Shown one piece after another: positions 9,412-16,999 of a stretch of 64,000 nucleotides of DNA; position 1 is the stretch's first letter; each line of letters begins with the position of its first letter. Below the pieces are notes generated by a model. That model searched no databases. It had not been told where the DNA came from and saw only the letters and a program-made list of their open reading frames with translations. The position numbers and the translations under genes are program-made. Source of the stretch: Lachnospira eligens (GTDB lineage: Bacteria > Bacillota > Clostridia > Lachnospirales > Lachnospiraceae); assembly GCF_009680455.1 (NCBI RefSeq), contig NZ_WKRD01000002.1, positions 310,001 to 374,000 of the forward strand, in the 5' to 3' direction.

Positions 9412-10179
9412 TTATTCCATGCCTTCTTTAAGCCATCTCGCAATATTGGTAAAATCAATCTTAAGTTCTCCATTATATATATTCACCGGAACCGGCTTAT
9501 CAAATCCATATATCACCGGATATACATCACTCTCAAAGAAATACACAAGGACCTTCTCCTGCGCAAAGTCCAGTATCCAGTATTCACGCACTCCAGCCTC
9601 CATATACTTGGAAAGCTTCAATGCATAATCCTTCTTCTTGGTAGACGAAGAAACGACTTCCACAACAAAATCCGGTGCACCATATATACCAAATCTCTTA
9701 ATCTTAGATGTATCGCATACTATTCCTACGTCCGGCTGAACCATAGTCCTCTCATCACAATCAAGCTGTACATCTACAGGTGCTATAAATGGACGACAGT
9801 TTCCACCATATTCCATAATATAATTAGCAATCTGCCTGTGAATCTCTCCACCAATTGACTGATGTCCGAAAGTCGGCGAAGCCATATCATAAAAGTATCC
9901 GTCAATCAGCTCCACTCTCTGTTCATCAGGCAGTGCCCTGTAATCATCAATAGTGTATTCACCATTCTTTCTTGCCTTATATAATCCACCTGGCTCCCTT
10001 ACTTCTAACTGTTCATTAAAAACCTGTTCCAGTGCTGTAAGAGTATCATATCGCGGACTCTCTGTTTCCCCAGAAAAAATCTTCTGCACTGTTCCCAGAG
10101 GCACCCCAGACAATTCAGCAATCTTGGCATATGAATATCCTTTTTCCTTCTTCTTCTCTTTCATCTCATTAATTGTCAT
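9412..10179 (-). CDS. HTH (XRE-type) plus Uma2-family PD-(D/E)XK protein
   Basis: A 255-residue protein. Residues 1-60 form a Cro/CI-type helix-turn-helix (SYAKIAELSGVPLGTVQKIFSG region). Residues of about 80-250 match the Uma2/DUF820 family, a PD-(D/E)XK nuclease fold, with QPDVGIV and DFVVEVVSSS followed by a lysine-rich stretch as the active-site region. The biological role of Uma2 proteins is unclear; they are often multi-copy in Firmicutes and cyanobacteria. The start ATG at 10179 follows GGAGAGGG. Its promoter is visible at 10240-10268. The HTH domain suggests it binds its own or a nearby promoter; this is inference. Confidence 0.8.
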   Translation of the reverse strand: MTINEMKEKKKEKGYSYAKIAELSGVPLGTVQKIFSGETESPRYDTLTALEQVFNEQLEVREPGGLYKARKNGEYTIDDYRALPDEQRVELIDGYFYDMASPTFGHQSIGGEIHRQIANYIMEYGGNCRPFIAPVDVQLDCDERTMVQPDVGIVCDTSKIKRFGIYGAPDFVVEVVSSSTKKKDYALKLSKYMEAGVREYWILDFAQEKVLVYFFESDVYPVIYGFDKPVPVNIYNGELKIDFTNIARWLKEGME

Positions 10180-10239
10180 ATAACCCTCTCCAATCAAAAC
10201 ATGAATATCCGTACATGATTAAATATAATTTCTATACTC

Positions 10240-10268
10240 ATTATAAGAGTTGTATATCCATTAGTCAA
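10240..10268 (-). promoter_or_regulatory. Sigma-70-type promoter of the HTH-Uma2 gene
   Basis: On the minus strand TTGACT (10263-10268) and TATAAT (10240-10245) are separated by exactly 17 bp, about 60 bp upstream of the start codon. ATATCCAT-like hexamers recur on both sides and might be sites for the HTH domain. Confidence 0.75.
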
Positions 10269-10388
10269 CCAAAATATAGTAAATAAATATCCATTTTGTA
10301 ACCGTTTTATTTCCATACTTACTGGTTGAAACTTAAATGATGTTAAATATCGCACTTGAGCTTAGCTCACTCACCACATGATTATTCA

Positions 10389-10587
10389 ATAACCTACTAG
10401 ATTGCCTTATCATCATAATTTCGTAGGTCATTTTTGCACTAAAAAAGAGTTTTATATTCTAAAAAACATACTAAATGACTCAGGTTTCATTAAATAGTAG
10501 GTTATTTCTTGGATTTTTCGTTGCGAATTGCTTGAAAAGCAGAAAAAACACCTACTAATCATGCGTAAAATGCAGTTATAGTAGGTG
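10389..10587. repeat. Dispersed CCTAC/GTAGG hairpin element, copy A
   Basis: The segment contains several CCTAC...GTAGG pairings, a CACTAAAAAA-GAG block, a TTAAATAGTAGGTT block, and a final perfect 9-bp hairpin CACCTACTA (10549-10557) with TAGTAGGTG (10579-10587). The same ordered blocks recur at 30574-30705. No open reading frame is seen. It directly abuts the degenerate terminal CRISPR repeat, whose 3' half is missing, so it may have inserted there. A mobile non-coding element or structured RNA are both possible. Confidence 0.5.
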
Positions 10588-10590
10588 TTG

Positions 10591-10897
10591 GTATAGAAAT
10601 TATTAAGGGTTATTCAACACGCCCATAAGGCTTGCAAGATTAACATCTACAATAGTAACCTGAAATTATATACTCTGATGGTTTAAATGTTTTTATGCCT
10701 TTTTTTGAAAAGAATACCTTAGGCAGCATTTTATTAGATCCAGGAAGCAGATTGTATACCATTTTCTTATAATCAGCATCACTCTTTCTATCCCCACTGC
10801 CCTAAATTATCTTTTTATCAGGCTTACTTTTTGCGTTAAAAACTGCAAGAAAATACTTGTCATCTACAAAGTAGAAATTATTTAAGGTTATTCAAAC
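10591..10897 (-). CRISPR. Collapsed type V-A CRISPR array
   Basis: Read on the minus strand, away from cas2: one intact 36-nt repeat (10897-10862, starting GTTTGAATAACC and ending TTTCTACTTTGTAGAT with the Cas12a stem CTAC-TTT-GTAG), then 204 bp of cas12a-like sequence, then a 13-nt repeat end TACTATTGTAGAT (10657-10645), a 24-nt spacer-like sequence (10644-10621), and a degenerate terminal repeat (10620-10591) that keeps its 5' half only. At most one short ordinary spacer remains. The half repeat has a TATT loop, unlike the TTT loop of the intact repeat. The array appears degraded although the cas genes look mostly intact. Confidence 0.85.
10655..10864 (-). pseudogene. cas12a fragment (PAM-interacting region) inside the CRISPR array
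   Basis: Seventy codons in one minus-strand frame align with residues 553-622 of the neighbouring Cas12a, 56 of 70 identical by my count, including [13 protein letters not shown] and SKKGI. The difference shows that it came from another cas12a allele. A TAG replaces a glutamine codon at 10802-10804. The homology begins on the last GAT of the intact CRISPR repeat and ends where a repeat remnant starts, so the piece sits where a spacer should be. In solved Cas12a proteins this region contacts the PAM. It has no start codon or ribosome binding site of its own and is not expected to be a functional protein. Confidence 0.85.
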
Positions 10898-11022
10898 TCT
10901 TAATTCGTCAAATTAAACAAATTATTAAGCATATAACCTTATAAAAAACAATTTATTTGTGTATTTTTTCATATTTTATTGAATAACCTTTAAATAATAC
11001 TTTATCAAAGCCCATGTTTGCA
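10898..11022 (-). promoter_or_regulatory. CRISPR leader region with an inverted half repeat
   Basis: This 125-bp AT-rich stretch separates cas2 from the first intact repeat, the usual leader position. At 10979-10999 the plus strand reads TTGAATAACC followed by TTTAAATAAT, matching the first 20 bases of the CRISPR repeat in the opposite orientation with one extra T. No clear promoter was identified in it. Confidence 0.5.
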
Positions 11023-11304
11023 TTATGTAATAATAATAAAATCTTTTTCATCATTTTTTGCATATCCAAACCTTAGTACTTCACAACTTGAAGATAATTT
11101 AAAGATCATAACACTGTCTTCCTGACTAAATCTCTTCTCATACTTATTCTTCAAATCACTGATTATATTATCTAATATTCTAGTGCTATTGTCAATTTCA
11201 AAAACCGAATACTGTATCCTGTGACCGAATTTAGACAAATATTTTGCAAAATTTGTTCTTAATTTATCATCCGAAATATCGTAACTTACTATTATCATTT
11301 TCAC
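11023..11304 (-). CDS. cas2: CRISPR-associated endoribonuclease/integration protein Cas2
   Basis: A 93-residue Cas2 with the ferredoxin-like start MKMIIVSYDIS, where the aspartate of YDIS is the conserved metal residue position, and a typical length. Cas2 bridges two Cas1 dimers in the complex that inserts new spacers at the leader end. The gene starts 2 bp after cas1 ends with AGAGGTG upstream of the ATG, so it is the last gene of the cas12a-cas4-cas1-cas2 operon. The collapsed array downstream suggests that adaptation has had little lasting effect recently. Confidence 0.93.
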   Translation of the reverse strand: MKMIIVSYDISDDKLRTNFAKYLSKFGHRIQYSVFEIDNSTRILDNIISDLKNKYEKRFSQEDSVMIFKLSSSCEVLRFGYAKNDEKDFIIIT

Positions 11305-11306
11305 CT

Positions 11307-12269
11307 CTAATGAATTATAAACACAGGTATCTCACTTACACTTTTTCTTTTCATAAAAAATCTATAATATTGTTGAATGTATAAAAATATATCATCTTTA
11401 TATTCCAATATTGCATTCATTAAGAACTGTATATATTGCGGATTAGACTTATATTTTAAGCACCATCTATTATTAATAACTTCGAAATCATTTTCTTTAC
11501 ATTGTCCAAGATTTATTGATTTTCTTACCTGATAATCAACAACCGGTCTTATTGGTTCCATCAAGTCACAAACCAATGATTTTCTCATGTAAAAGCATTT
11601 ATGAAATACCCCGTAATATGTGTCAAATCCATAAACCTGCAATATGGCATCCACAATATTAAACAGCATGGTATATCCAATATCTAATGTTACATTTACA
11701 TAATCATTTTTAATTCTTGGTTTTCTTCCTTTCCAATCAACATTATCAAATACTCTGGAAAAATACACTCTTGCAGCATTGCCTTCTATTCCCATTACCT
11801 CTAAATATTCCAATTGCTGTTCTAATTGAACTACCATTTTATCTAATAATTCAATGCCTTCTTTCATTATTTGATTCTTTCCTCTAATATTTTTTAATAT
11901 TTGAGATTGATTCTTGATTTTATTCTGTTCTATTTTCCTGCCTATATCATTTTCTGTATATTCATACTGGTGCTTTCTTAACAAGGTATTTCCTTCCATC
12001 CTCGCTCCCAATATTTCATACACCTTAAATGTAGTAGTCATTAGGCATATAGAAAAGCCAAACTTTTTACTTCTCTGTATTAAACCACTTGTTATTGAGA
12101 TATTACCAACTACACATATCATAAACAATCTGTAGCATGTTGATTGATATTTTATTCCTCCTTCTTTATTTTTCACTATTATGTTATCATTTAAAAATGA
12201 TAATTTGTCACCTTCATTTGTAAATAAAAAAACTATCTGCTTCTTTTTAAAATCATTTGCATTTAACAT
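11307..12269 (-). CDS. cas1: CRISPR-associated integrase Cas1 (type V-A)
   Basis: Cas1 is the integrase that cuts the repeat and joins new spacers. The 320-residue protein has an N-terminal beta domain and a helical catalytic part. Metal-binding residues are the glutamate in GIEGNAARVYF, the histidine in GVFHKCFYMRKS and the acidic residues in CDLMEPIRP. No truncation is seen, so it should be active if expressed. The ATG follows GGGGGAT and overlaps the region of the second cas4 stop (12271-12273). It appears translationally linked to the cas4 reading frame. Confidence 0.94.
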   Translation of the reverse strand: MLNANDFKKKQIVFLFTNEGDKLSFLNDNIIVKNKEGGIKYQSTCYRLFMICVVGNISITSGLIQRSKKFGFSICLMTTTFKVYEILGARMEGNTLLRKHQYEYTENDIGRKIEQNKIKNQSQILKNIRGKNQIMKEGIELLDKMVVQLEQQLEYLEVMGIEGNAARVYFSRVFDNVDWKGRKPRIKNDYVNVTLDIGYTMLFNIVDAILQVYGFDTYYGVFHKCFYMRKSLVCDLMEPIRPVVDYQVRKSINLGQCKENDFEVINNRWCLKYKSNPQYIQFLMNAILEYKDDIFLYIQQYYRFFMKRKSVSEIPVFIIH

Positions 12270-12270
12270 A

Positions 12271-12837
12271 TCAATCCCCCATATTTAAAGACCTGTCATA
12301 TGCATCTTCATAAATACATTTCTTACATTTTTCAATATTTGACTGATAAAACTCATTCAAATCAAAAGACCTCATTGTATCAATCAATTCTTCAAATCAA
12401 TTTTTCATCAATAAATCTTCATCTGGCAAATTAATCTTATATTTCTTATTATCATCTAAACTTCTTATCTCTAATTTTTGAACAGCATACCCCATTTCTG
12501 TCAATGCATAATACTGTGCATATAATTGAAAAACATATCCATCGTATATCTTACTAATATGTTTTTTCCTCTCAATAAGCAATTGCTTTTCCATATCGTA
12601 TATATCAATTTTGCCTGATAACTTATATTTATCCGAATAAACGTCCAACGCAGTTATTATACTTTTCTTAGTAGAATAACTGCTATTATCTACACTTTCA
12701 TGTGCCTTACTTCCGTTAATCTGATATGAAGACTGATATGTAAGATTGTCCTGACTTCCATATAACTTATGAAAATATATAGAAGCCGGACAAAATATAA
12801 AATCATTTAAGTTAGAAATAATTATGATATCATCCAT
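12271..12837 (-). pseudogene. cas4: cas4 interrupted by an in-frame TGA
   Basis: Cas4 trims prespacers and helps choose them by PAM. Reading from 12837, 146 codons are open and include the N-terminal cluster cysteine C16 (FIFCPAS) and RecB nuclease motifs (KIDIYD, LIERKK). A TGA at 12397-12399 stops translation. The same frame then stays open for 41 further codons to a natural TGA at 12271-12273 touching the cas1 start, and this tail holds the C-terminal CKKC pair needed for the Fe-S cluster. So one nonsense change removes the cluster half, unless it is read through. The start codon overlaps the cas12a stop as TAATG. Sequencing error is a possible alternative. Confidence 0.8.
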
Positions 12838-15800
12838 TATTCATACCTTTTATTCTGTATAAAATCCAACCATTCAGCATGAGGTAATTTCAGGCAGTTC
12901 CTGTCAAAACCATCTTCTGTCCACTCAGACTTTATCTTTAACACCTCATATAATCCCTTAAGTGCTATACAATATGCACCATTTGCATCTGCATCTTTTG
13001 GCATCTTGCATTCTTTATCATCTGATTCTTTATAATTATCTGAGTCAAAAAATTCTCCTTCATCATTGATTACAGGTGATATTATTTTATCGTAACTTAT
13101 TCCCTTCTCCTGTTCCTCAGCTTCAGTATAACTATTTCTCATCTGAACTGTAAGTTTATATAAAGATAACAGTTGTGCAAAGAATTCAGAATTTTTATCT
13201 TCATCCATCTTCTCCATATCTATCCTTACATCATGTCCATCAGCATAATTAATTTCATTATCTTCTAATAATAATTTTATTGTTTCTGTAAGATTTATTG
13301 ATTTTGTTTTGCCTGTTCTCCTTGCATTGTTGAATTCACTCTGCAGTCTCTCACCATTGGTATATACTGTCCATTGTGTCTTACCCATGGTAATGTTGTA
13401 GGTATCAAAATTATTATAATCAAATCCAAAACTGAACATGTCTTTTTCGGCACAATATCTTATTTCATCAAATTGCATAAAGAACTGTTTTCTCGAATCA
13501 TTTGTTGAAATGCTCTTAAAATTAAATGCACTGATAAATCCGGTTGACGGATCTATTTTTGATGTAAATGCAGCAGGTACATAAAATATTACACCACATT
13601 GTTTCCCAAGATTTTTTATATTATCCGGTACATATGTCAATTGATATCCTTTTAATAGTCCCCCTGGTTCATCTACAGATTTTCCTTTAGAAGCAAAATA
13701 ATTCAGCTTATTAATAAGCATACTCTCGAACTTCTGGTATACCTGTCGTTCAACTTTAAAACGACCTCGCTTAAATCCATAATTCAAATCTTCCATAGCA
13801 ATTATTGCATTATACTCAACCATAAGCATTGCTATCTCATGAACTACCCCTGAAATATATCCTTCTTTCAACTCTTTAATATTTCCTATAGATTTCCAGT
13901 TCTTTCTCGCATATTCTCTGGTCTTTTCCTTCTCAACCAGCTTCTTCTTATAATCATAATTATTCAATATATTATAACTTTTCTGTTTAACTATATTTCC
14001 ATGAGAATCTATAACAGAAATATATATAAGATTACGCTCGCCCCTGTCAATTCCAATAACATGTATATCATCATTTTGTGCTATATATTTTACAGCCATA
14101 TCATTTACATTATTTCGCGCTGCCACTTTATAATTAATAGTAATTGGAGTATGTATAAAATATTTGTCAACTGTGTATCTGTAATCTTTGACTATTTCCT
14201 TCTGGGCAGTCCTGACCTCTACTTTATCAAGATATTCCTTTGCAGCTCCTGACAAGTCACTTTCTTTAATATATCCATTATACATTTTATAAATTTCATT
14301 ATATATATCATCTGGAATCGGTATTCTTACAACATCACCATTATCAAGCTGATTTTTATATGTCTTATTAACTAATACAGAATCTTTTTTATGCTTAACT
14401 GGATTTTTTACGCTTGCCCTTCTATAAAACAATTCAGCCTGTCCATTTAATTTAATAATGATATCCTTAAGATTTTCTTCACTAAAAATGTTCTTGAAAT
14501 ACATAGTGTGAAGATTTTCTTTTCCTGTACTGTTCTCTGCGAAGTCCTTATTATAAATCTGAAATAAATATATCTTGCCTTCCTCATCAAGCTTATTAAT
14601 ATCAGCTTCACTTATATAAGTCCAGTCAATTCTATACCCCTGCATTTCAACTTCACGGTAGAATTCACTTATATCGTTATAACTATCAGTTGCAGAGAAT
14701 TTAAATTCATATTTTCTCCATTCCGCATGTTTCTCTATGCTGTTCTTAAAATAATCAATTAAATCCCTACAAAAACTGATATCAAAATTCTCACTTGTCT
14801 TAATATGTTTGTGTGCATTATAACCGGAAATTATATAATCAGATGGCTTAAATGTTTCTATTCCTTTCTTTGATAAGAACACTTTAGGAAGCATTTTATT
14901 CGCCCCCGGCAACAGATTATATACCATCTTCTTATAATCATTATCGTTCTTTTTATCAGAATTTCCCTGTATAATCTTTTTATCTGGTTTATTTTTAGCA
15001 TTAAAAATTGCCAGATAATACTTATTATCTCTTATTAAAATTATTGCATTATTATCAAACTCTTTACTCTGCGACCAACCATTAGCAAGTGTAGGACTTT
15101 GAAAATTAAGTTTTATTTTCTTAGAATTGTATGGTTTCTGTGTAACGTAATTTCTCACCCTGTTATATAATGGCACTATATTTTCTAATATATTATAGAT
15201 ATCGTCTATATCTGAATAAAACATTTCATCTCTATCCAGTACTTCATCAACAATAAATGCCTTTGCCCAATGATACATGTTCATATACATATCAAGCCTT
15301 TTCTTCATTTCATCAGCTTTTTCTTCGCTCTCAATCAGACTTATATGCTCATCGTATTCCAAATGTGCTGTTTCTGTATCAGTTATTATATTACTAATTT
15401 CCCTTATATATTGCTTAGCATTAGAATTTTTAAATTCATTTCGTTCTTTTTCATCTATATATTTCTCAACTAAATCATTAACATCATTAATACTCTTATA
15501 TTTATCTTCTTTTACAGCTTTTTTAACTTTTTCTTCTTTAGACTTACCTTTTGCATGTATATTTTCATCATAAAAATTTTCAACGCAGCCTGTAATTAAA
15601 TTCCAGTTACCACTCATAAAACATGATAATGTCTCATAAAAATCTTTTGATATATATATTCTTTTCTCATCTAATTCATCATATTTATTAACGATATCTT
15701 TCAGTTTTCCAATTATATTGCCTTTTTCTGTTTCATCAATAAACGCATTAACAGCATTATATACGCTCATATCATCTTCAAACATTTTAGGTACTTCAAA

Positions 15801-16685
15801 TGAAGTTGATGTATACGCAAGGATTTGCTTATGCAGCTTACGCATTTTGAATAAATTGTAATTATTCTTTGTCTGCTGGCAATAAAGATTCATATGTGCA
15901 TTAACCACACCACATATTTCATTGTAAAAGTCTATTCCTGACTGAATTAATACCATGTTATAAAAATCCGGATTAAATATCTGATTCAATTCCCAATCAC
16001 CCATTTTATCCTGATTATTTTTTTCAATTACTTCTATTTCATCCAATGCCTTTTCTGAGATTTTCTTATATGATGTCATATTAGCAAGAAAAGTCAAAGA
16101 ATTTTCATGCACAATTCTATAAGCTATAGATGTAGAAACAGCCTCTTTGGTAAATACATTTTTTCTCTTTTCAAAAAAATCCGTAAAATATGTGCTAAAA
16201 CCATTAAACAATGCTAATGTTTCCAGTTTGCCAGCTTTGTCTTTAGCATCATATTGATTATAATTTTTAATAAAATCTGGCAGTATCTCTTTCAAAAACT
16301 TTGCGTTAAATATATTTTTGTAATTAGAATCTGATTGCATATGTGTGCATATCTGTTCTCTCATTTTGCTCTGCTCTTTTTCTAATGCTTTCTTATTATC
16401 TTTTGATGGACTTGACTGAACCAAATTCATTAATTCAAAAAGTAGAGTAAAATCTAGATCAGTTACACCTGATAATGATTTATCTATATATTCTCTATAA
16501 TAATCATCCATTATATTTTTTAACTCTGTGCTTTTCTCTTGTCTTAACTCATCTTCCTGTATAAGTCCATTGTGTATTATATGCTCCTGTGTATGCCCAA
16601 TCGGTCTTAATTCATTCCTTAGTGTCTTTGCTACTGGTGTAACCCCCACAAACTCTCTGTAAACTATGATGCGATTTCCGTTCAT
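12837..16685 (-). CDS. cas12a: CRISPR-associated nuclease Cas12a (Cpf1)
   Basis: The 1282-residue RNA-guided effector of type V-A, which processes its own crRNA and cuts both DNA strands next to a T-rich PAM. It closely matches Eubacterium eligens Cas12a as I recall it, with scattered substitutions. RuvC catalytic residues are present: D880 (GIDRGERN), E965 (AMEDLNYGF) and D1233 (DADANGAY). The PAM-contacting [13 protein letters not shown] stretch is intact at about residues 590-605. The start ATG follows GAGGAGGAT. A consensus promoter lies at 16728-16756, and a crRNA-like RNA gene just upstream carries a guide matching that promoter. No inactivating change was found. Confidence 0.98.
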   Translation of the reverse strand: MNGNRIIVYREFVGVTPVAKTLRNELRPIGHTQEHIIHNGLIQEDELRQEKSTELKNIMDDYYREYIDKSLSGVTDLDFTLLFELMNLVQSSPSKDNKKALEKEQSKMREQICTHMQSDSNYKNIFNAKFLKEILPDFIKNYNQYDAKDKAGKLETLALFNGFSTYFTDFFEKRKNVFTKEAVSTSIAYRIVHENSLTFLANMTSYKKISEKALDEIEVIEKNNQDKMGDWELNQIFNPDFYNMVLIQSGIDFYNEICGVVNAHMNLYCQQTKNNYNLFKMRKLHKQILAYTSTSFEVPKMFEDDMSVYNAVNAFIDETEKGNIIGKLKDIVNKYDELDEKRIYISKDFYETLSCFMSGNWNLITGCVENFYDENIHAKGKSKEEKVKKAVKEDKYKSINDVNDLVEKYIDEKERNEFKNSNAKQYIREISNIITDTETAHLEYDEHISLIESEEKADEMKKRLDMYMNMYHWAKAFIVDEVLDRDEMFYSDIDDIYNILENIVPLYNRVRNYVTQKPYNSKKIKLNFQSPTLANGWSQSKEFDNNAIILIRDNKYYLAIFNAKNKPDKKIIQGNSDKKNDNDYKKMVYNLLPGANKMLPKVFLSKKGIETFKPSDYIISGYNAHKHIKTSENFDISFCRDLIDYFKNSIEKHAEWRKYEFKFSATDSYNDISEFYREVEMQGYRIDWTYISEADINKLDEEGKIYLFQIYNKDFAENSTGKENLHTMYFKNIFSEENLKDIIIKLNGQAELFYRRASVKNPVKHKKDSVLVNKTYKNQLDNGDVVRIPIPDDIYNEIYKMYNGYIKESDLSGAAKEYLDKVEVRTAQKEIVKDYRYTVDKYFIHTPITINYKVAARNNVNDMAVKYIAQNDDIHVIGIDRGERNLIYISVIDSHGNIVKQKSYNILNNYDYKKKLVEKEKTREYARKNWKSIGNIKELKEGYISGVVHEIAMLMVEYNAIIAMEDLNYGFKRGRFKVERQVYQKFESMLINKLNYFASKGKSVDEPGGLLKGYQLTYVPDNIKNLGKQCGVIFYVPAAFTSKIDPSTGFISAFNFKSISTNDSRKQFFMQFDEIRYCAEKDMFSFGFDYNNFDTYNITMGKTQWTVYTNGERLQSEFNNARRTGKTKSINLTETIKLLLEDNEINYADGHDVRIDMEKMDEDKNSEFFAQLLSLYKLTVQMRNSYTEAEEQEKGISYDKIISPVINDEGEFFDSDNYKESDDKECKMPKDADANGAYCIALKGLYEVLKIKSEWTEDGFDRNCLKLPHAEWLDFIQNKRYE

Positions 16686-16727
16686 ACAAATATCCTCCTC
16701 AATTAAAATTCATAACTTGTTATATGC

Positions 16728-16756
16728 ATTTTACGAAGTGATGTAATGTTTGTCAA
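16728..16756 (-). promoter_or_regulatory. cas operon promoter with embedded Cas12a target site
   Basis: On the minus strand TTGACA (16751-16756) and TAAAAT (16728-16733) are spaced by 17 bp, with transcription expected near 16721. On the plus strand TTTA at 16730-16733 is a Cas12a PAM lying within the -10 box, followed by CGAAGTGAT at 16734-16742, which equals the first nine guide bases of the upstream crRNA-like RNA. Cas12a bound here would cover the -10 and -35 elements. Confidence 0.85.
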
Positions 16757-16765
16757 GCAACTTTT

Positions 16766-16830
16766 AAAAAAATAACGCTTTATATGCGTCATCTTTTAAC
16801 AAATCACTTCGATCTACAATAGTAGAAATT
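16766..16830 (-). ncRNA. CreR-like crRNA mimic guiding Cas12a to its own promoter
   Basis: A self-contained RNA gene. Its promoter at 16837-16865 predicts a start at about 16830, exactly where the crRNA handle AATTTCTACTATTGTAGAT (16830-16812) begins. The handle keeps the CTAC/GTAG stem of the CRISPR repeat with loop TATT instead of TTT. The guide CGAAGTGATTTGTT (16811-16798) follows. It is bounded by a terminator hairpin of 12 pairs (arms 16786-16797 and 16767-16778, two G-U wobbles) whose 3' arm contains the T run. Guide bases 1-9 match the PAM-flanked site in the cas promoter and 11 of 14 match overall. Such limited pairing should allow binding but not cutting, giving autorepression. Function is inferred; the parts are directly visible. 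Confidence 0.85.
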
Positions 16831-16836
16831 TGTTTT

Positions 16837-16865
16837 ATTGTATTATCTTCTTGTAAGCTTGTCAA
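16837..16865 (-). promoter_or_regulatory. Promoter of the crRNA-like RNA
   Basis: TTGACA (16860-16865) and TACAAT (16837-16842) on the minus strand are separated by exactly 17 bp. The predicted start, 7 bases after the -10 box, is the first base of the Cas12a handle, so no 5' processing would be needed. Confidence 0.85.
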
Positions 16866-16898
16866 TGCTATAGTTGAAATATATTTTATTAATTTATA

Positions 16899-16927
16899 TT
16901 GACATATTCTTTTTGTATTGTTATTAT
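16899..16927 (+). promoter_or_regulatory. Promoter of the Rpn-family nuclease gene
   Basis: TTGACA (16899-16904) and TATTAT (16922-16927) are spaced by 17 bp on the plus strand, about 70 bp before the start codon. It is divergent from the crRNA-like RNA promoter; the two -35 boxes lie 33 bp apart. Confidence 0.7.
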
Positions 16928-16999
16928 ACATTATATTATGATGCATCATTTTATATTTTAACTATATCCAACATATGAAACATACAAGAAAGGCGACAT

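Noticed and set aside
10645..10657. A second complete crRNA-like RNA gene in the array remnant
   Set aside because: Only the 3' 13 bases of the handle remain after the cas12a fragment; the 5' handle bases and a promoter are missing.
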